Source of the DNA: Luidia sarsii
Taxonomy: Eukaryota > Echinodermata > Asteroidea > Paxillosida > Luidiidae
Length of the DNA: 64,000 nt
NCBI GenBank assembly: GCA_949987565.1
Contig: OX465102.1
Coordinates: 17,868,968-17,932,967, forward strand
Reading direction: 5' to 3'
Below are positions 54,509-64,000 of the stretch, piece by piece (positions within the stretch are counted from its first letter, which is position 1; each line of letters starts with the position of its first letter). A program made the translations under genes and the position numbers. The notes beneath the pieces are model-generated. The model saw nothing but the letters and a program-made list of their open reading frames with translations. It did no database searches and was not told the origin of the DNA.

Positions 54509-57045
54509 CTAGCTGCCTCTGTAGGTACTGTACGAATAGGGACTGAGTAGTAAGGGTACGTGGTAATGCTGACTCGGCTCAAGAATCTCAAACACCACCT
54601 GAAAGAATTCAAAGTACAAAAAATACAATAAATTGTGATCAATGCTGAAGTAAAGTTTAACCGAAAGTCAAGCAAATCAATGAAAAATTGATTGGGAACT
54701 TTTGAACGAATTGAAAAAAAAAATAGCAAAGAAAACTTTGACTGGACCAGGAGTTGAACCCGAGACCTCTGGATTAACGTACCAGTGCTCTTCCATCTGA
54801 ACTATCCAGCCCTTAGATGGTGGCCTTCCCAAATAGTCAACTAGTCTTTGCCAGGGTGGGGGTGCCAGTCAGAAGCAATTCAAGCATTAATTGCCGTATA
54901 TCTCCAGGGATCACACGCCCACTTTCATTCAGATGCAAACAACTAATTGTTATAAAGTAAACCTGGCTTCGGCAGCTCAGGGATCACACAAAGTGGATGC
55001 AGCTTTTTTCAATTCAAGTCAAGGACAAACTGACTAGGAACTTTTGAACAAATTGATAAAAAATGGAAAAGAAAACTTTGACTGGACCGGGAGTTGAACC
55101 CGAGACCTCTGGATTAACGTACCAGTGTTCATCCATCTGAGCTATCCAGCCCTTAGATGGTGGCCTCCGAAATACACATAGTCAACTAGTCTTTGCCAAG
55201 GTGGGATGCCACTCGGAAGCAAAGAAGAATGAAGGCTCAAAAGAGGCCTTGAGAATGAAGACCGTTTGATTCACCTCAACATATGGATAGAATCCTCTGG
55301 TATTGATTGACTGGAAGTATCGTCCCGTGTCAAACTTGATTTTATAGATTCCTGAGATGAACTGCTCTTGGGTCAGAAGGCCTGGTGCTCGACCATCACT
55401 ATTGGTTTGCCTGAATAAAATAATCAAATTTATGCAAAATATTTGAATTGGGGCTGACTTGTATAGGATGTCATCTTCTTTTTGAGGTTGAGACAGCCCA
55501 AGATGCTTACAGTGATGGGATTGGGGTGTGTGTGTGGTACCACAGATAAGTTGAGCTGGGATAAAGACACTAATTTAGGATGTTCTGTGCACTTTGCTGG
55601 CAGGAACGGCACTAGTAAATCACAAATGTGGTGGATGCGGGGTGCAGAGTGGGGTTCAGCAATAGGTGACAGTGGTACATTGGGTGCACAGAAGGGTGAC
55701 AGGAGTGCATGGGTGCAGAGAGGGGTGACAGGGATGCATAGGGTACAGAGAAGGCTGACAGGGGTGCATGGGTGTTGAGAGGGGTGGCAAAGGTGCAGAA
55801 AGAGGTGACAGGGGTGCGTGGGTACCAAAGAGGGGGTGTAGAGGGGGGTGCATGGGGTGCACAGAGGGGTGGCCAGGGTACAAGGGGTGCAGAGAGGGAT
55901 GGAGGGGGTGCACTGGGGGCTGACAGGGGTGACACATTGTAGAACGATGTGAGAGTGGTGCATACAGACAGGGGTGCAGAGAGAGGTGGCAGGGGTGCAT
56001 GGAGACCAGTGAGGGGTGACAGTGATGCAGAGAGGAGTGGCAGGGGTGCATGGTTTGCAGAGAGGGGTAGCAGGGGTACAAGGGGTGCACAGGGCTGGTG
56101 GGATACAGAGATGGGTGGACAGGTGCAGGGGTAAAGACAGGGACAGTGTTCCAATTCACAAGTACATTGAAGAATGTGCATTACTAATTGTTTTTAAAAA
56201 AACGATCAGGGGCCAATTTCACTAATGCTTTGCGATTATCGCAAACACCAAAATCGATCGTTAAGTCTGAAATCCGTTGCAACTTAGCAGTGCACTGTTC
56301 CTTTAAGTTGCGATGGATTCGAGACTTAGCGATCGATGTTGGCATTTGCAATGATCGCAAAACATGAGTGAAACTGGCCCCAAATGTTCTAGTACACATG
56401 AAAGTGACAAGAGGTAAACCAGTCTTAATTTTTCCAATGGCACACTTTAGAGTATCTCCAGACAATGCAGTCTAGCATACCCCTTTGTGATGAGATCAAA
56501 TCCCTTGGAGTCTGAGTTCTGGTAGAAGATCTCGATGGGCAGGTTCTTGGCTGGCTGTCCCAGTGCCGTGTCCAGGACGTGCGTCGTCAGGGGACTGGAA
56601 GCCATCTTGGATGAAGTATCGTTCAGCTCCAGAGAACTCGGCAGAGCCTTCAAAATCCAACAGTTTCACACACACACACACACACACATGGTGAGGGTAA
56701 TAAACTAAAATCTCTCCAATAAAAAAAAAATTAATAAAACAGACAGCTTGGGTGGGTTTTGAACCTCAAACTCCTGCTTTGTAATGCAGGTGTCTTAATC
56801 AAGGTAGTGTGGTGGATTTCAATTGTTGACCAAAACTCTGAGTAGATTTGAAAGCCAATACTGGGGCAATAGGCCTACCCAGAGTTGGTTGCAATAAAAT
56901 AACCATAACCCTCGTCCTACTGAGGGTGAGGTCTCTGACCTTCTGGAGGCTGGGGGAATTTCGGTGACCAAGACTTTACCTTAGTTGGCCTGGTTTCTTG
57001 CAAGTGGGCGACCAAGGTTTCAAGACGCTCACTCGAGTTAGACAT
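54509..57045 (-). CDS. URAH: 5-hydroxyisourate hydrolase with N-terminal PTS2
   Basis: Four exons on the minus strand, 56980-57045, 56481-56647, 55275-55410 and 54509-54598 (TAG), join in phase to 152 residues. The enzyme hydrolyses 5-hydroxyisourate, the product of urate oxidase, to OHCU in the uric-acid-to-allantoin pathway. It belongs to the transthyretin-related family. The diagnostic blocks are [13 protein letters not shown] (43-55), DGRAPG (83-88), FYPYVE (118-123) and [20 protein letters not shown] at the C-terminus. Catalytic His45, Arg85 and His136 are present, as is terminal YRGS. Exon 1 encodes RLETLVAHL at 7-15, an exact R-L-X5-H-L PTS2, pointing to peroxisomes. An in-frame Met37 right before the conserved domain could give a cytosolic form. 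URAH and ALKBH8 start codons are 1.16 kb apart, divergent. Confidence 0.95.
54665..55215 (-). mobile_element. Two family-1 SINEs in tandem, URAH intron 3
   Basis: Copy 1 (54665-54985) and copy 2 (55015-55215) both read, on the + strand, GGAAAACTTTGACTGGACC-type tail, GGGAGTTGAACCCGAGACC (box B inverse) and GCTATCCAGCCCTTAGATGG (box A inverse). They are close in sequence, and copy 1 has the additional GATCACACGCCCACTTTCATT module. Confidence 0.85.
55640..56130. repeat. Purine-rich minisatellite GGGGTGCATGG / AGAGAGGGGTGACAG, URAH intron 2
   Basis: About 16 units of 28-35 bases combine GGTGCAGAGAGGGGTGACAG with GGGTGCATGGG. Overlapping open frames on the minus strand (Pro/His/Cys/Leu-rich, up to 189 codons) are array artefacts. 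Confidence 0.9.
56208..56382. repeat. Second copy of the GGGGCC-ATTTCACTAA fold-back MITE
   Basis: Ends GGGGCCAATTTCACTAATGC and the complement of GAGTGAAACTGGCCCC enclose AAGTCTGAAATCCGTTGCAA and its inverse. It lies about 100 bases downstream (gene sense) of URAH exon 2. Confidence 0.8.
56735..56830 (-). mobile_element. SINE family 2, 5-prime part only
   Basis: CAGCTTGGGTGGGTTTTGAA, then CTCAAACTCCTGCTTTGTAA and GCAGGTGTCTTAATCAAGG is the inverse of a mutated tRNA-like head. In URAH intron 1. Confidence 0.55.
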
Positions 57046-58209
57046 GGAGGTCTCCTTGCGTCAGAAATCTTCATGTAAAGAAAAAACAAATTGGAACTTT
57101 GATATTTTCTGGTAATTAGTCCTACTGATCTCTATCGTGCCACAGAAACTATACTATAGTCTATACTTTATCTGCTAGGTCCTGCTAGGATCGAAACGTC
57201 AGGCCCACTAAATTTTAAGATTTACATTTTGGTAATTTTAGTCAGTAAGCAGTTTGCAACATTTTTGTATATCACCCTATACTCTATCTCATTGATTAAG
57301 TTATAGGCCTACTTCTTATTAATTAGTTAAGTACAGTACTCCTTTTCTTACAATCGCAATGGATATTGTTATGGCAGCCGTAACGCAATTTCCATTTTCT
57401 ATTGTTACAGCACAGAACACTGCAACTGCTAAAGCTCAATGACATGCCAGATTTCGTTACCTAGGCCTACTTGTGGGTTATTAAACATCATGCTTGAAAA
57501 AGTGTCACGGCCGGTGGGCCAGAAGCACTAGCTTATAGTCTGAGTAACTTGGACCAGACAAGTCACCCTTTTTTTTTATCGAATTTTGAAATTTGGAGGG
57601 TCGGGTGATGACTCACCCGACCCTCAAAATTTCAAAATTTGATTTAAAAAAAGGGTGAATTATCGGGTCCAAGTTACTCAGACTATATAATATCACTGAC
57701 TATCATCACTCATCAGTATCACTATTTTATCACAGTATCACTATCAGTATCACTATCACTATCACTCAGTATCACTGCCAGTATCACTACTGAGTACTGG
57801 CAAATGGCTGACACTAGTACTAGTACTACTAGTACTAGTAGTAGCACCATGGAGGTAGGAAGAGATACCCCCATGCTATCACTTATTAAGTTATATCAGT
57901 ATCACAATCGTATCACTATCACGACACTAGTAATAATATCAGTAATCAGTATCAAAATCGTTTAGAATTAGTACAGCCTACAGGGGTTACAGTTAATGCA
58001 GCGACAATTAGCTCAGGAGGAAATAAAAACGAAAATACGAATAATATCAGAAAATTCAGAATTGGTTACAATCTAATTTCTATAAACAAGCACAATTATA
58101 AATCAAAGATGAGATACCAAAGTGCAGACGACACGAATTGGCAGTTTTCCTGTAACAAGTTGATCATCGCCTGAGATGTGTAGCGCCACCAAGAGTTCAC
58201 GTGTGCAAC
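57046..58209. promoter_or_regulatory. Shared intergenic region between URAH and ALKBH8
   Basis: It separates two divergent start codons. 57175-57285 is a half copy of the GGCCTGACGTTT family. 57537-57690 is a palindrome (own entry). 57690-57960 is made of TATCACT and ACTAGTACT words. I see no TATA box that I would trust. Whether it is a bidirectional promoter is inference from the arrangement. Confidence 0.4.
57537..57690. repeat. Near-perfect palindrome, arms of about 70 bp
   Basis: TAGTCTGAGTAACTTGGACC at the left meets GGTCCAAGTTACTCAGACTA at the right. GTCACCCTTTTTTTT, GAAATTTGGAGGGTCGGG and their complements lie inside, around a centre at TGATGACTCA. It is the most symmetric member of the family at 1190-1600. 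Confidence 0.85.
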
Positions 58210-61200
58210 ATGGCCGATGACAAGCCGCCCTCACGTAACACTCTGCAGGGAAAATTGTCCAAATCAGAGAAGAAGCAGGCCCGAAAAGAGGCCAAATCGC
58301 GGCACACGCTGCTGCGACATGAAGGCATCCACGCATCCAAGGTGCCGACTAAAGTGAGTCGATTTGATGCGAGAATGGGTGCTTTAAACTTTGACGGGAG
58401 ATGTTCCATATGAAAACACGCTGTGTCAACGGAGGTCTGGTTTCCTGAGTAACCCAGTACTCTTTGCGTTAGTACTCTGAAGGGGCACCATTGTTTTTTG
58501 TCAGGGGCATAATAAATTATAAAGAATTAAAATCCAGGCTTTAGTTTAGTTTTATTCTTTAGTACAAATACAATTGATGTCATTGTCAATGTACCAAACT
58601 ACTAAATCTTTACTTTCTTTGATTGGAAACCATTCTCTTTCAATTTCAAGTCTTGGAATCTAGTAGTAGTACTAGTATTAGTAATACTAATATTAATATT
58701 AATAATACTTTAATAGTAATTAGTATTACTAATATCCTCCAATAACCGGTTTTCGACGATATAAGGACTTTTCTTCAAACTGAACAATGTGGACGAAAGT
58801 TTCACACTAAAAGAGGTCCCAGTCACTTTCTCCACACCACAGACTAGTATTAGAATAATCATTGAGAAGGTTGATCAAGCCAGTCACTTCCGTAAGATTA
58901 CCCGGTTTTTTTGACGTCCGCGGCGCACCGCGCAGTAAGCATCGTCACCTATTTTCGTCGGTGGTGTTTAGTAAGGTGTCCCAGTGCAGCCAAACGCAAA
59001 ATAAATTCTTAAAATAACTCAAAATGCTGTGTGGCACTGTAAAATTCTTCCCTGTATGTTTTTTTGTGTTCATCTTTGTTTTTGTTTTTCCACACTGCTT
59101 CTAACACTTTCCTCAAATCATTCATAATTTATGCTTAAAACGTATTGGTCTGGTTGATGTCTTCTTTTGTGACGTTAAAAAAAACTCCACAATCCTCTTT
59201 CTCGCTGCTTCGTCAGTTATGACCTTTCCCAATGTCACTCCAGACTCCAGAGACACATTTCCTCCTTCTTGGTACTTTCTCTAGCTGCCCTTTTATTTTT
59301 TTCATTTTTTTAAAAAGCCTATTGGGCCATGTTACTTTTTGTCTTTAAATAATAATAAAAAATAAATAAAAAAAATTATATAAGCGAGACGCTCTATAGG
59401 AGGCTCCATAGTTTTTACCCTGAACGGACTGCTTCAAGTTGCGTGATATATTTTTTTTTACGGATGTTGGGGTTTGTTATGGTACACTCAGATTTTTTTT
59501 AGGACCAACAATAAAGAAAAATGGAGCTTCGAAGCAACTGCCAATTTTGTACCTAGGAAAATAGACCCCAAAAGAGCAACTTTTTGAATAACACGAGTTT
59601 GGCCTACTGGAAAAGCCTTAAATTTCCACATTTTCGGTGACGGACAAGAGCAGGAAAGCTACTGTAAGATACGAAGTCTGAGATCGTTATACGGAGTTGT
59701 TTTCATAGTGCGATGTGAGTTAGAAGGCTAAGCGTCGAAAACGTGTAGCGTCGAAAACGGGGGTTCCCACGATACTATTATTTATTAGTACTAGTAATTG
59801 TAGGATTCATGCAGTCTTAAAAATAAAAGCTCTTTTCGCTGGATTTGCTGAAGCCTGAACAGCTGAAGGCTGAATCTTTAGTTTTTTCCAAAATTTAGCA
59901 AAATTGTGGCATTTCCAATTTCCTAATCCTATCAGTACATAGCTACAGTAACTTTACTCCTTTTTTAACATTTTTTTCCGACCGTCTTGCACGACGGTAA
60001 AAAAAAATAAAAAAAAATAAAAAAGCATCATGGGTATAGATGAGCGTTGACAAACTGGCCGTATTTATATTGCAAAACTCTATGGCGAAGTATGTGAACT
60101 GTTTAATTTTGTTCTCAAAAACCGGATGGAGTTCAGAAATGACACAGAATTTTCGTCTAGATACCAGCAACAAAAATATATTTTATGTCGGAACGATGAG
60201 TGGGTAGTTTCAGAGAAATCAGTGGAGATTCCCTTGGTGACTGGATGGCAAACTTGGCGCGTGCATGCAGCGAGCGGCGCGCAGCAAGTAAGGAACAATC
60301 ACAATGCGTGCACTAGCTGCGAGTTACTCGGACTATTAAGAAGAACAGCCTAGGGTCAGCCATTTCTTTCTTCAGAAAATAATGTGTACTCAGACTCATC
60401 AACTTCCTCTTCCAGCATTTGATTGTCGGCAACGGTGGCCTTGGCAACGGCGTCAGTCGCAACGACCTCAAGCCGTTGTTTAGCCAGCATGGTCAGCTGA
60501 CAGACATTGTCATGTTACCACGGAAACCGTACAGCGTCGTCTGCTACGCAACCATTGAGCAGGCTACGATGGCTCACGACCGCCTACAGGGATGGAAGCT
60601 CCGCCCACCGGATGGGCCCACCCCTGCTGTCATTTTATATCTGTCGTTCATCAATGAAGGTAAAGCCTACCGGTAGTTGAATCATAGAAGTACATGTACC
60701 TCCATGGTTGAATCACAAAGACTTGTTGACTATTCGAGAAGGTAGACCCTAAAGGTGGCCAAGTAGAATGCCGTATGTCAAATGTATTCATAGCTGCTTA
60801 GCATAAATTAACTTCGGGACCCATTGACCTTCCGCAGTCGAGAGATTAACTCATGAATATTCAGTTGTGACATATGGCATTTTACTTGGCCTCCTTTAGG
60901 GTCTACCATTCGAGAAGGCCACCATCTAAGGTAAGGGCTGGATAGCTCAGATCGGAAGAGCACTGGTACGTTAATCCAGAGGTCTCGGGTTCAAATCCCG
61001 GTCCATTCAAACTTTTCTTTGCCAATTTTTCAATTTGAACCATTTAATGGAATGGAAAAACTCGAAATATAGAGAAAAAGATAAATAAAATCTTAAAATC
61101 AAGTTCAAAAAGCTGCATCTACCGCACTTTGTGTGATCCCCAAATTGCTGTAGACAGGTTTACAACAATTGTTGTTTGTGCTGAATGAAAGCAGGAGCGT

Positions 61201-63296
61201 GACTATTTCAAGGCCACCACCTAAGGGCTGGATAACTCGGGCCGTGTCCGAAACAGGCTTCCAGAGCTACTGCTAGGGCAATTGTCTTCGCATCTCCGTG
61301 TATTTCCAAAAGGGGGAAAGACCTAGACCTAGCTCTAGACGCCCGTTTCGGACACAGCCTTAGTTGGTAGTTGAACCTGAAGCTGAACCTGTGTTGAACC
61401 TGATGCTCAGTTTCCAATCTTGGTCGAAGTTTCCTTTGCACTTCAATCAAAGGAACTGTGAAAGATTTCAAGCAGCCTTTTCAAGGCGTTGAGAATTTTT
61501 CTTAGGTTTCATTGAAAAGTCTTTAACGTTGATTCACTTTATCTTGATGTCACAGTTCCGCATGCTAAATTGCCTGGTGCCCAGCACAGCTTGCCACCAG
61601 GCCTCATTCTCATTGAAGATTTCATCGGTGCCCAGACAGAGAAGGAGTTGATGCAGGATGCACTGTGGGGTCAGGAAGGAGAATCTCAGGTCAAAGGTCA
61701 GGAGAGATACAACTCTTTTTATTTGGCCAGATTTGAGTACAATGGTGATTGGTGATGGTGTTGATGATGGTGATGGTGGTGATGGTAGCGATGGTGGTGA
61801 TGGTGATGATGATGGTGGTGATTTTGGTGATGGTGATGATAGTGATGGTGGTGATGGTGATGGTGGTGATGGTGGGGGTGATGGTGGTGATTTTGGTGGT
61901 GGTGATGGTGATGGTGGTGGTGGTGATGGTGGTGGTGGTGGTGATGGTGGTGGTGATGTTAGTTATTTTGGTGATGGAGAAAAATAGAGAAAAAGGAAGA
62001 AATAAAATGGATAATTGGCTCTAAAGAAATGAGTAAAGAAATCATTTCAGTGGATGCTACAATGATGGTGATGGTGGCAATGGTGGGGATGGTGGTGATG
62101 GTGGTGATTTTGGTGGTGGTGGTGGTGGTTGCAATGGTGATGGTGGTGGCAATGGTGATGATGGTGGTGATGGTGGTGATAGTGATGATGGTGGTGATGG
62201 TGGTGATCTTGGTGGTGGTGGTAGTGATGGTGGTGGCAATGGTGGTGATGGTGGCAATGGTGATGATGGTGGTGATGGTGGTGATAGTGATGATGGTGGT
62301 GATGGTGATTTTGGTGATGGTGGTGGCAATTGTGATGATGGTGGTGATGGTGATAATGATGATAGTGTGGTGATGGTGATGATGTTTTGGTGATGATAAT
62401 GGTGAAGGATATGAGGGGAGCGAGATTCATGTGAACTGTATTAATGTATAAACTACTGTAATGCATTTTTTTCCTGAACAGTCCAGCAGAACTTGAAGCA
62501 CCGACGTGTTCGTCATTTTGGCTACGAGTTCAACTACTCCACCAACAACGTAGACAAGGGAAGTCCCTTGCCAGAGCCCATGCCACCGACTCTGGTTGAT
62601 GTGATTGACAGAATCATTGAGACGGGACTGGTGGAGAAGAGACCAGACCAGATCACAGTCAACGAATACCAGTCTGGACAAGGTAAGGAGAATTTACATA
62701 CGAGTGACCTAAGATGGTATAATGGGGCATCTACTCCAAAAGTCCTTTTTTTTTAGTACAGGGCATGTCTGAGGGAATTTTTCACCAAATGACTGTAAAA
62801 ATTGAATTTTTTTAAGTCTGGGGAATGTGTAAGTCTGTCTGCACATATGCTGCAATCACTGTCTGCCCACCATTTGCATGACCTTACACTTTAGAACCGT
62901 TTTTCTCAAAGTTGTTTCTGAGCCTCATCGTATTTCTCGCTTCGTAACTTTGGATTTCAGCAATGTATGAAAATAATATTGATATCATTGGAAAGTTAAT
63001 GGGATACTCTTTGCAGTGGTGGGAAAATCTTGGAAACTCATATTTGGAGGAGAATCCTCGTTATGCCGTACCGGGTCACGTGACGAATTGGGATTTGGAG
63101 TGAGGATAACTCACTTTAGATGGGGAGAATTTACCTCAGAGTGTGGAGAATTTACCTGGTAGTGCAGAGCATTGACCCTAGAGGGAAACAATTGTTCAAA
63201 GACTTATTCTGTCCAATTCCTGCAGGGATTCCACCACATGTTGACACTCACTCAGCATTTGAAGATGCCATCATCTCACTCAGTCTGGGTTCCCAG
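58210..63296 (+). CDS. ALKBH8: Alkylated DNA repair protein alkB homolog 8, 5-prime part (gene continues beyond the window)
   Basis: Exons are 58210-58353, 60416-60659, 61556-61689, 62487-62682 and 63226-63296, all in phase: 263 residues so far. ALKBH8 is a tRNA wobble-uridine enzyme whose methyltransferase domain makes mcm5U and whose AlkB domain hydroxylates it. Exon 1 gives the family's basic helix and KAKHTLLRHEGI-like RHTLLRHEGI. Exon 2 is the RRM, beginning LIVGNGGLGNGVSRNDL. Exons 3-5 enter the AlkB fold (LPPGLILIEDFI, KHRRVRHFGYEFNY, PDQITVNEYQ), and exon 5 carries the iron-binding HVD at 244-246 in IPPHVDTHSAFED. The remaining AlkB strands and the whole methyltransferase domain are not in the window. 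The exon 3 end is ambiguous: 61696 joined to 62482 is also in phase and adds Val-Lys-Val-Gln. Confidence 0.95.
58354..60415. other. ALKBH8 intron 1, no further gene seen
   Basis: 58660-58740 is ACTAGTATT / AATATTAAT simple sequence. The rest is AT-rich single-copy-looking sequence with short A and T runs, including 59342-59385. No exon between 58353 and 60416 is needed, since the phases match directly. Confidence 0.5.
60908..61205 (+). mobile_element. SINE family 1, plus-strand copy, ALKBH8 intron 2
   Basis: GGGCTGGATAGCTCAGATCG (box A) and GGTTCAAATCCC (perfect box B), then TTTTCTTTGCCAATTTTTCA. The module at 61125-61200 (GTGTGATCCCCAAATTGCTG) is in inverted order relative to other copies, so a second truncated copy is present. 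Confidence 0.8.
61240..61362. repeat. Third copy of the 120-bp fold-back MITE
   Basis: GGGCCGTGTCCGAAACAGGC at the left and GCCCGTTTCGGACACAGCC at the right, centre GTCTTCGCATCTCCGTG. In ALKBH8 intron 2. Confidence 0.8.
61740..62410. repeat. GATGGTGGT trinucleotide-based array, ALKBH8 intron 3
   Basis: Two blocks (61745-61980 and 62060-62410) of GAT, GGT and GGC triplets are separated by about 80 bases of ordinary sequence. All frames stay open for long stretches (Asp/Gly, Val/Met, His or Pro runs), none of them coding. It fills most of the intron between exons 3 and 4. Confidence 0.95.
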
Positions 63297-64000
63297 GTGA
63301 GTAAGTCAGGATCACTCAGTCTCAAACTCAGACAGTCTGAGTCTCAGTTTACTCACTTAAGCACAGGTAGGCATTCAACAGTAGCTTGGTCCGGGAACTG
63401 AGTCAGCCTGTCACTCATTCACCCAGGCGCTCAGTTACTCAGGCACTTAAAGCTCCTACACACCATTTGCACAAATCCAAATTTCGACCTGACGAATTCT
63501 GTTAAAGTAACTTACCGGTACTCAAGTTAAAGTAACTTGCTCATGTAAATACCAGTATCAGTCATGCTGTGAACTTTTAGCGCTTGGAATGCTGCCATTT
63601 TCATGAAAAGTTGAATTTCATATGAATTTCCAAAGGTCATTTAAAAAAAAACATGCCCACCGCCCTCTATTGTCTGGATATAGTTAGCCTTTTGGGGGTT
63701 TCAATATTGGAATTTGGCGCAACATTGTCCATTTGAAATTACCGACAACTGTTTTAGAATTAACTCGCAATTTTCTGGTTTAAACACACGGTCGCGCTAT
63801 TGAAAATTTTGCTAGGTGCTTTTTACGATACTCGAGGCTGACATTGTTTGATTAAAAAATGAGCCAGTTTTTTACCATTTTCTTACAACATGGTTGACGG
63901 ATTGAGCTGAAACTTTCACAGGGGTGCTATTTCATGCATATGCTGGATCAGACAAAGTATGGACATGTTTCTAAGACCTTTACCAATGGCGTGTAGGGGC
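63297..64000. other. ALKBH8 intron 5, running off the window
   Basis: It starts with a GTGAGTAAG donor. It contains CTCAGTCT and ACTCA words at 63300-63450 and then AT-rich sequence ending ACCAATGGCGTGTAGGGGC, which resembles the end of the TAGTGTAAGAAAT element. No exon 6 can be seen. Confidence 0.6.

Noticed and set aside
55430..56181. Pro/His/Cys/Leu-rich minus frames of 167-189 codons in URAH intron 2
   Set aside because: They follow the purine-rich minisatellite; URAH exons 2 and 3 join in phase across it.
60937..61010. tRNA gene
   Set aside because: Box A and box B are present, but the sequence recurs with the same flanks in many places and does not fold into a clean cloverleaf; it is a SINE head.
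61658..62466. Asp/Gly-, Val/Met-, His- and Pro-rich frames
   Set aside because: Translation of a GAT/GGT triplet array in ALKBH8 intron 3.

Overview
This is eukaryotic (animal) nuclear DNA. Four conserved protein genes are split by many GT-AG introns into short exons. The introns are AT-richer than the exons and are filled with short fold-back elements, tRNA-derived SINEs and minisatellites. The proteins are clearly metazoan but diverged from vertebrate versions. That, plus an intact 5-hydroxyisourate hydrolase gene, suggests an invertebrate deuterostome (my best guess is an echinoderm). The species cannot be fixed from the sequence alone.

Layout: GTPBP8 (+, 6 coding exons, 1827-7371) is a mitochondrial EngB-type GTPase. 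It runs tail-to-tail into THOC2 (-, 35 coding exons, 52481 down to 13815), the scaffold subunit of the THO/TREX mRNA-export complex. URAH (-, 4 coding exons, 57045 down to 54509) is 5-hydroxyisourate hydrolase of the uric-acid pathway and carries a PTS2-type peroxisomal signal on its own first exon. Head-to-head with URAH, about 1.2 kb away, is ALKBH8 (+, first 5 coding exons, 58210-63296), the tRNA wobble-uridine modifying enzyme. ALKBH8 leaves the window inside its AlkB domain. I rebuilt all four gene models by hand from homology and splice sites. Reading phase closes at every junction, giving 355, 1624, 152 and (partial) 263 residues.

The four genes share no pathway, so this looks like an ordinary gene neighbourhood. 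I see no CRISPR, operon, virus or defence system. The unusual content is non-coding. There are at least a dozen tandem arrays (unit sizes 5 to about 60 bp), including a very uniform 40-bp array interrupted by a SINE and a 52-bp minisatellite that has copied a THOC2 splice donor four times. There are two tRNA-like SINE families, pogo/Tigger-like MITEs with TA target sites, a possible Harbinger relic, and several fold-back families each present in multiple copies. Most long open frames outside the four genes are artefacts of tandem arrays whose unit length is a multiple of three.
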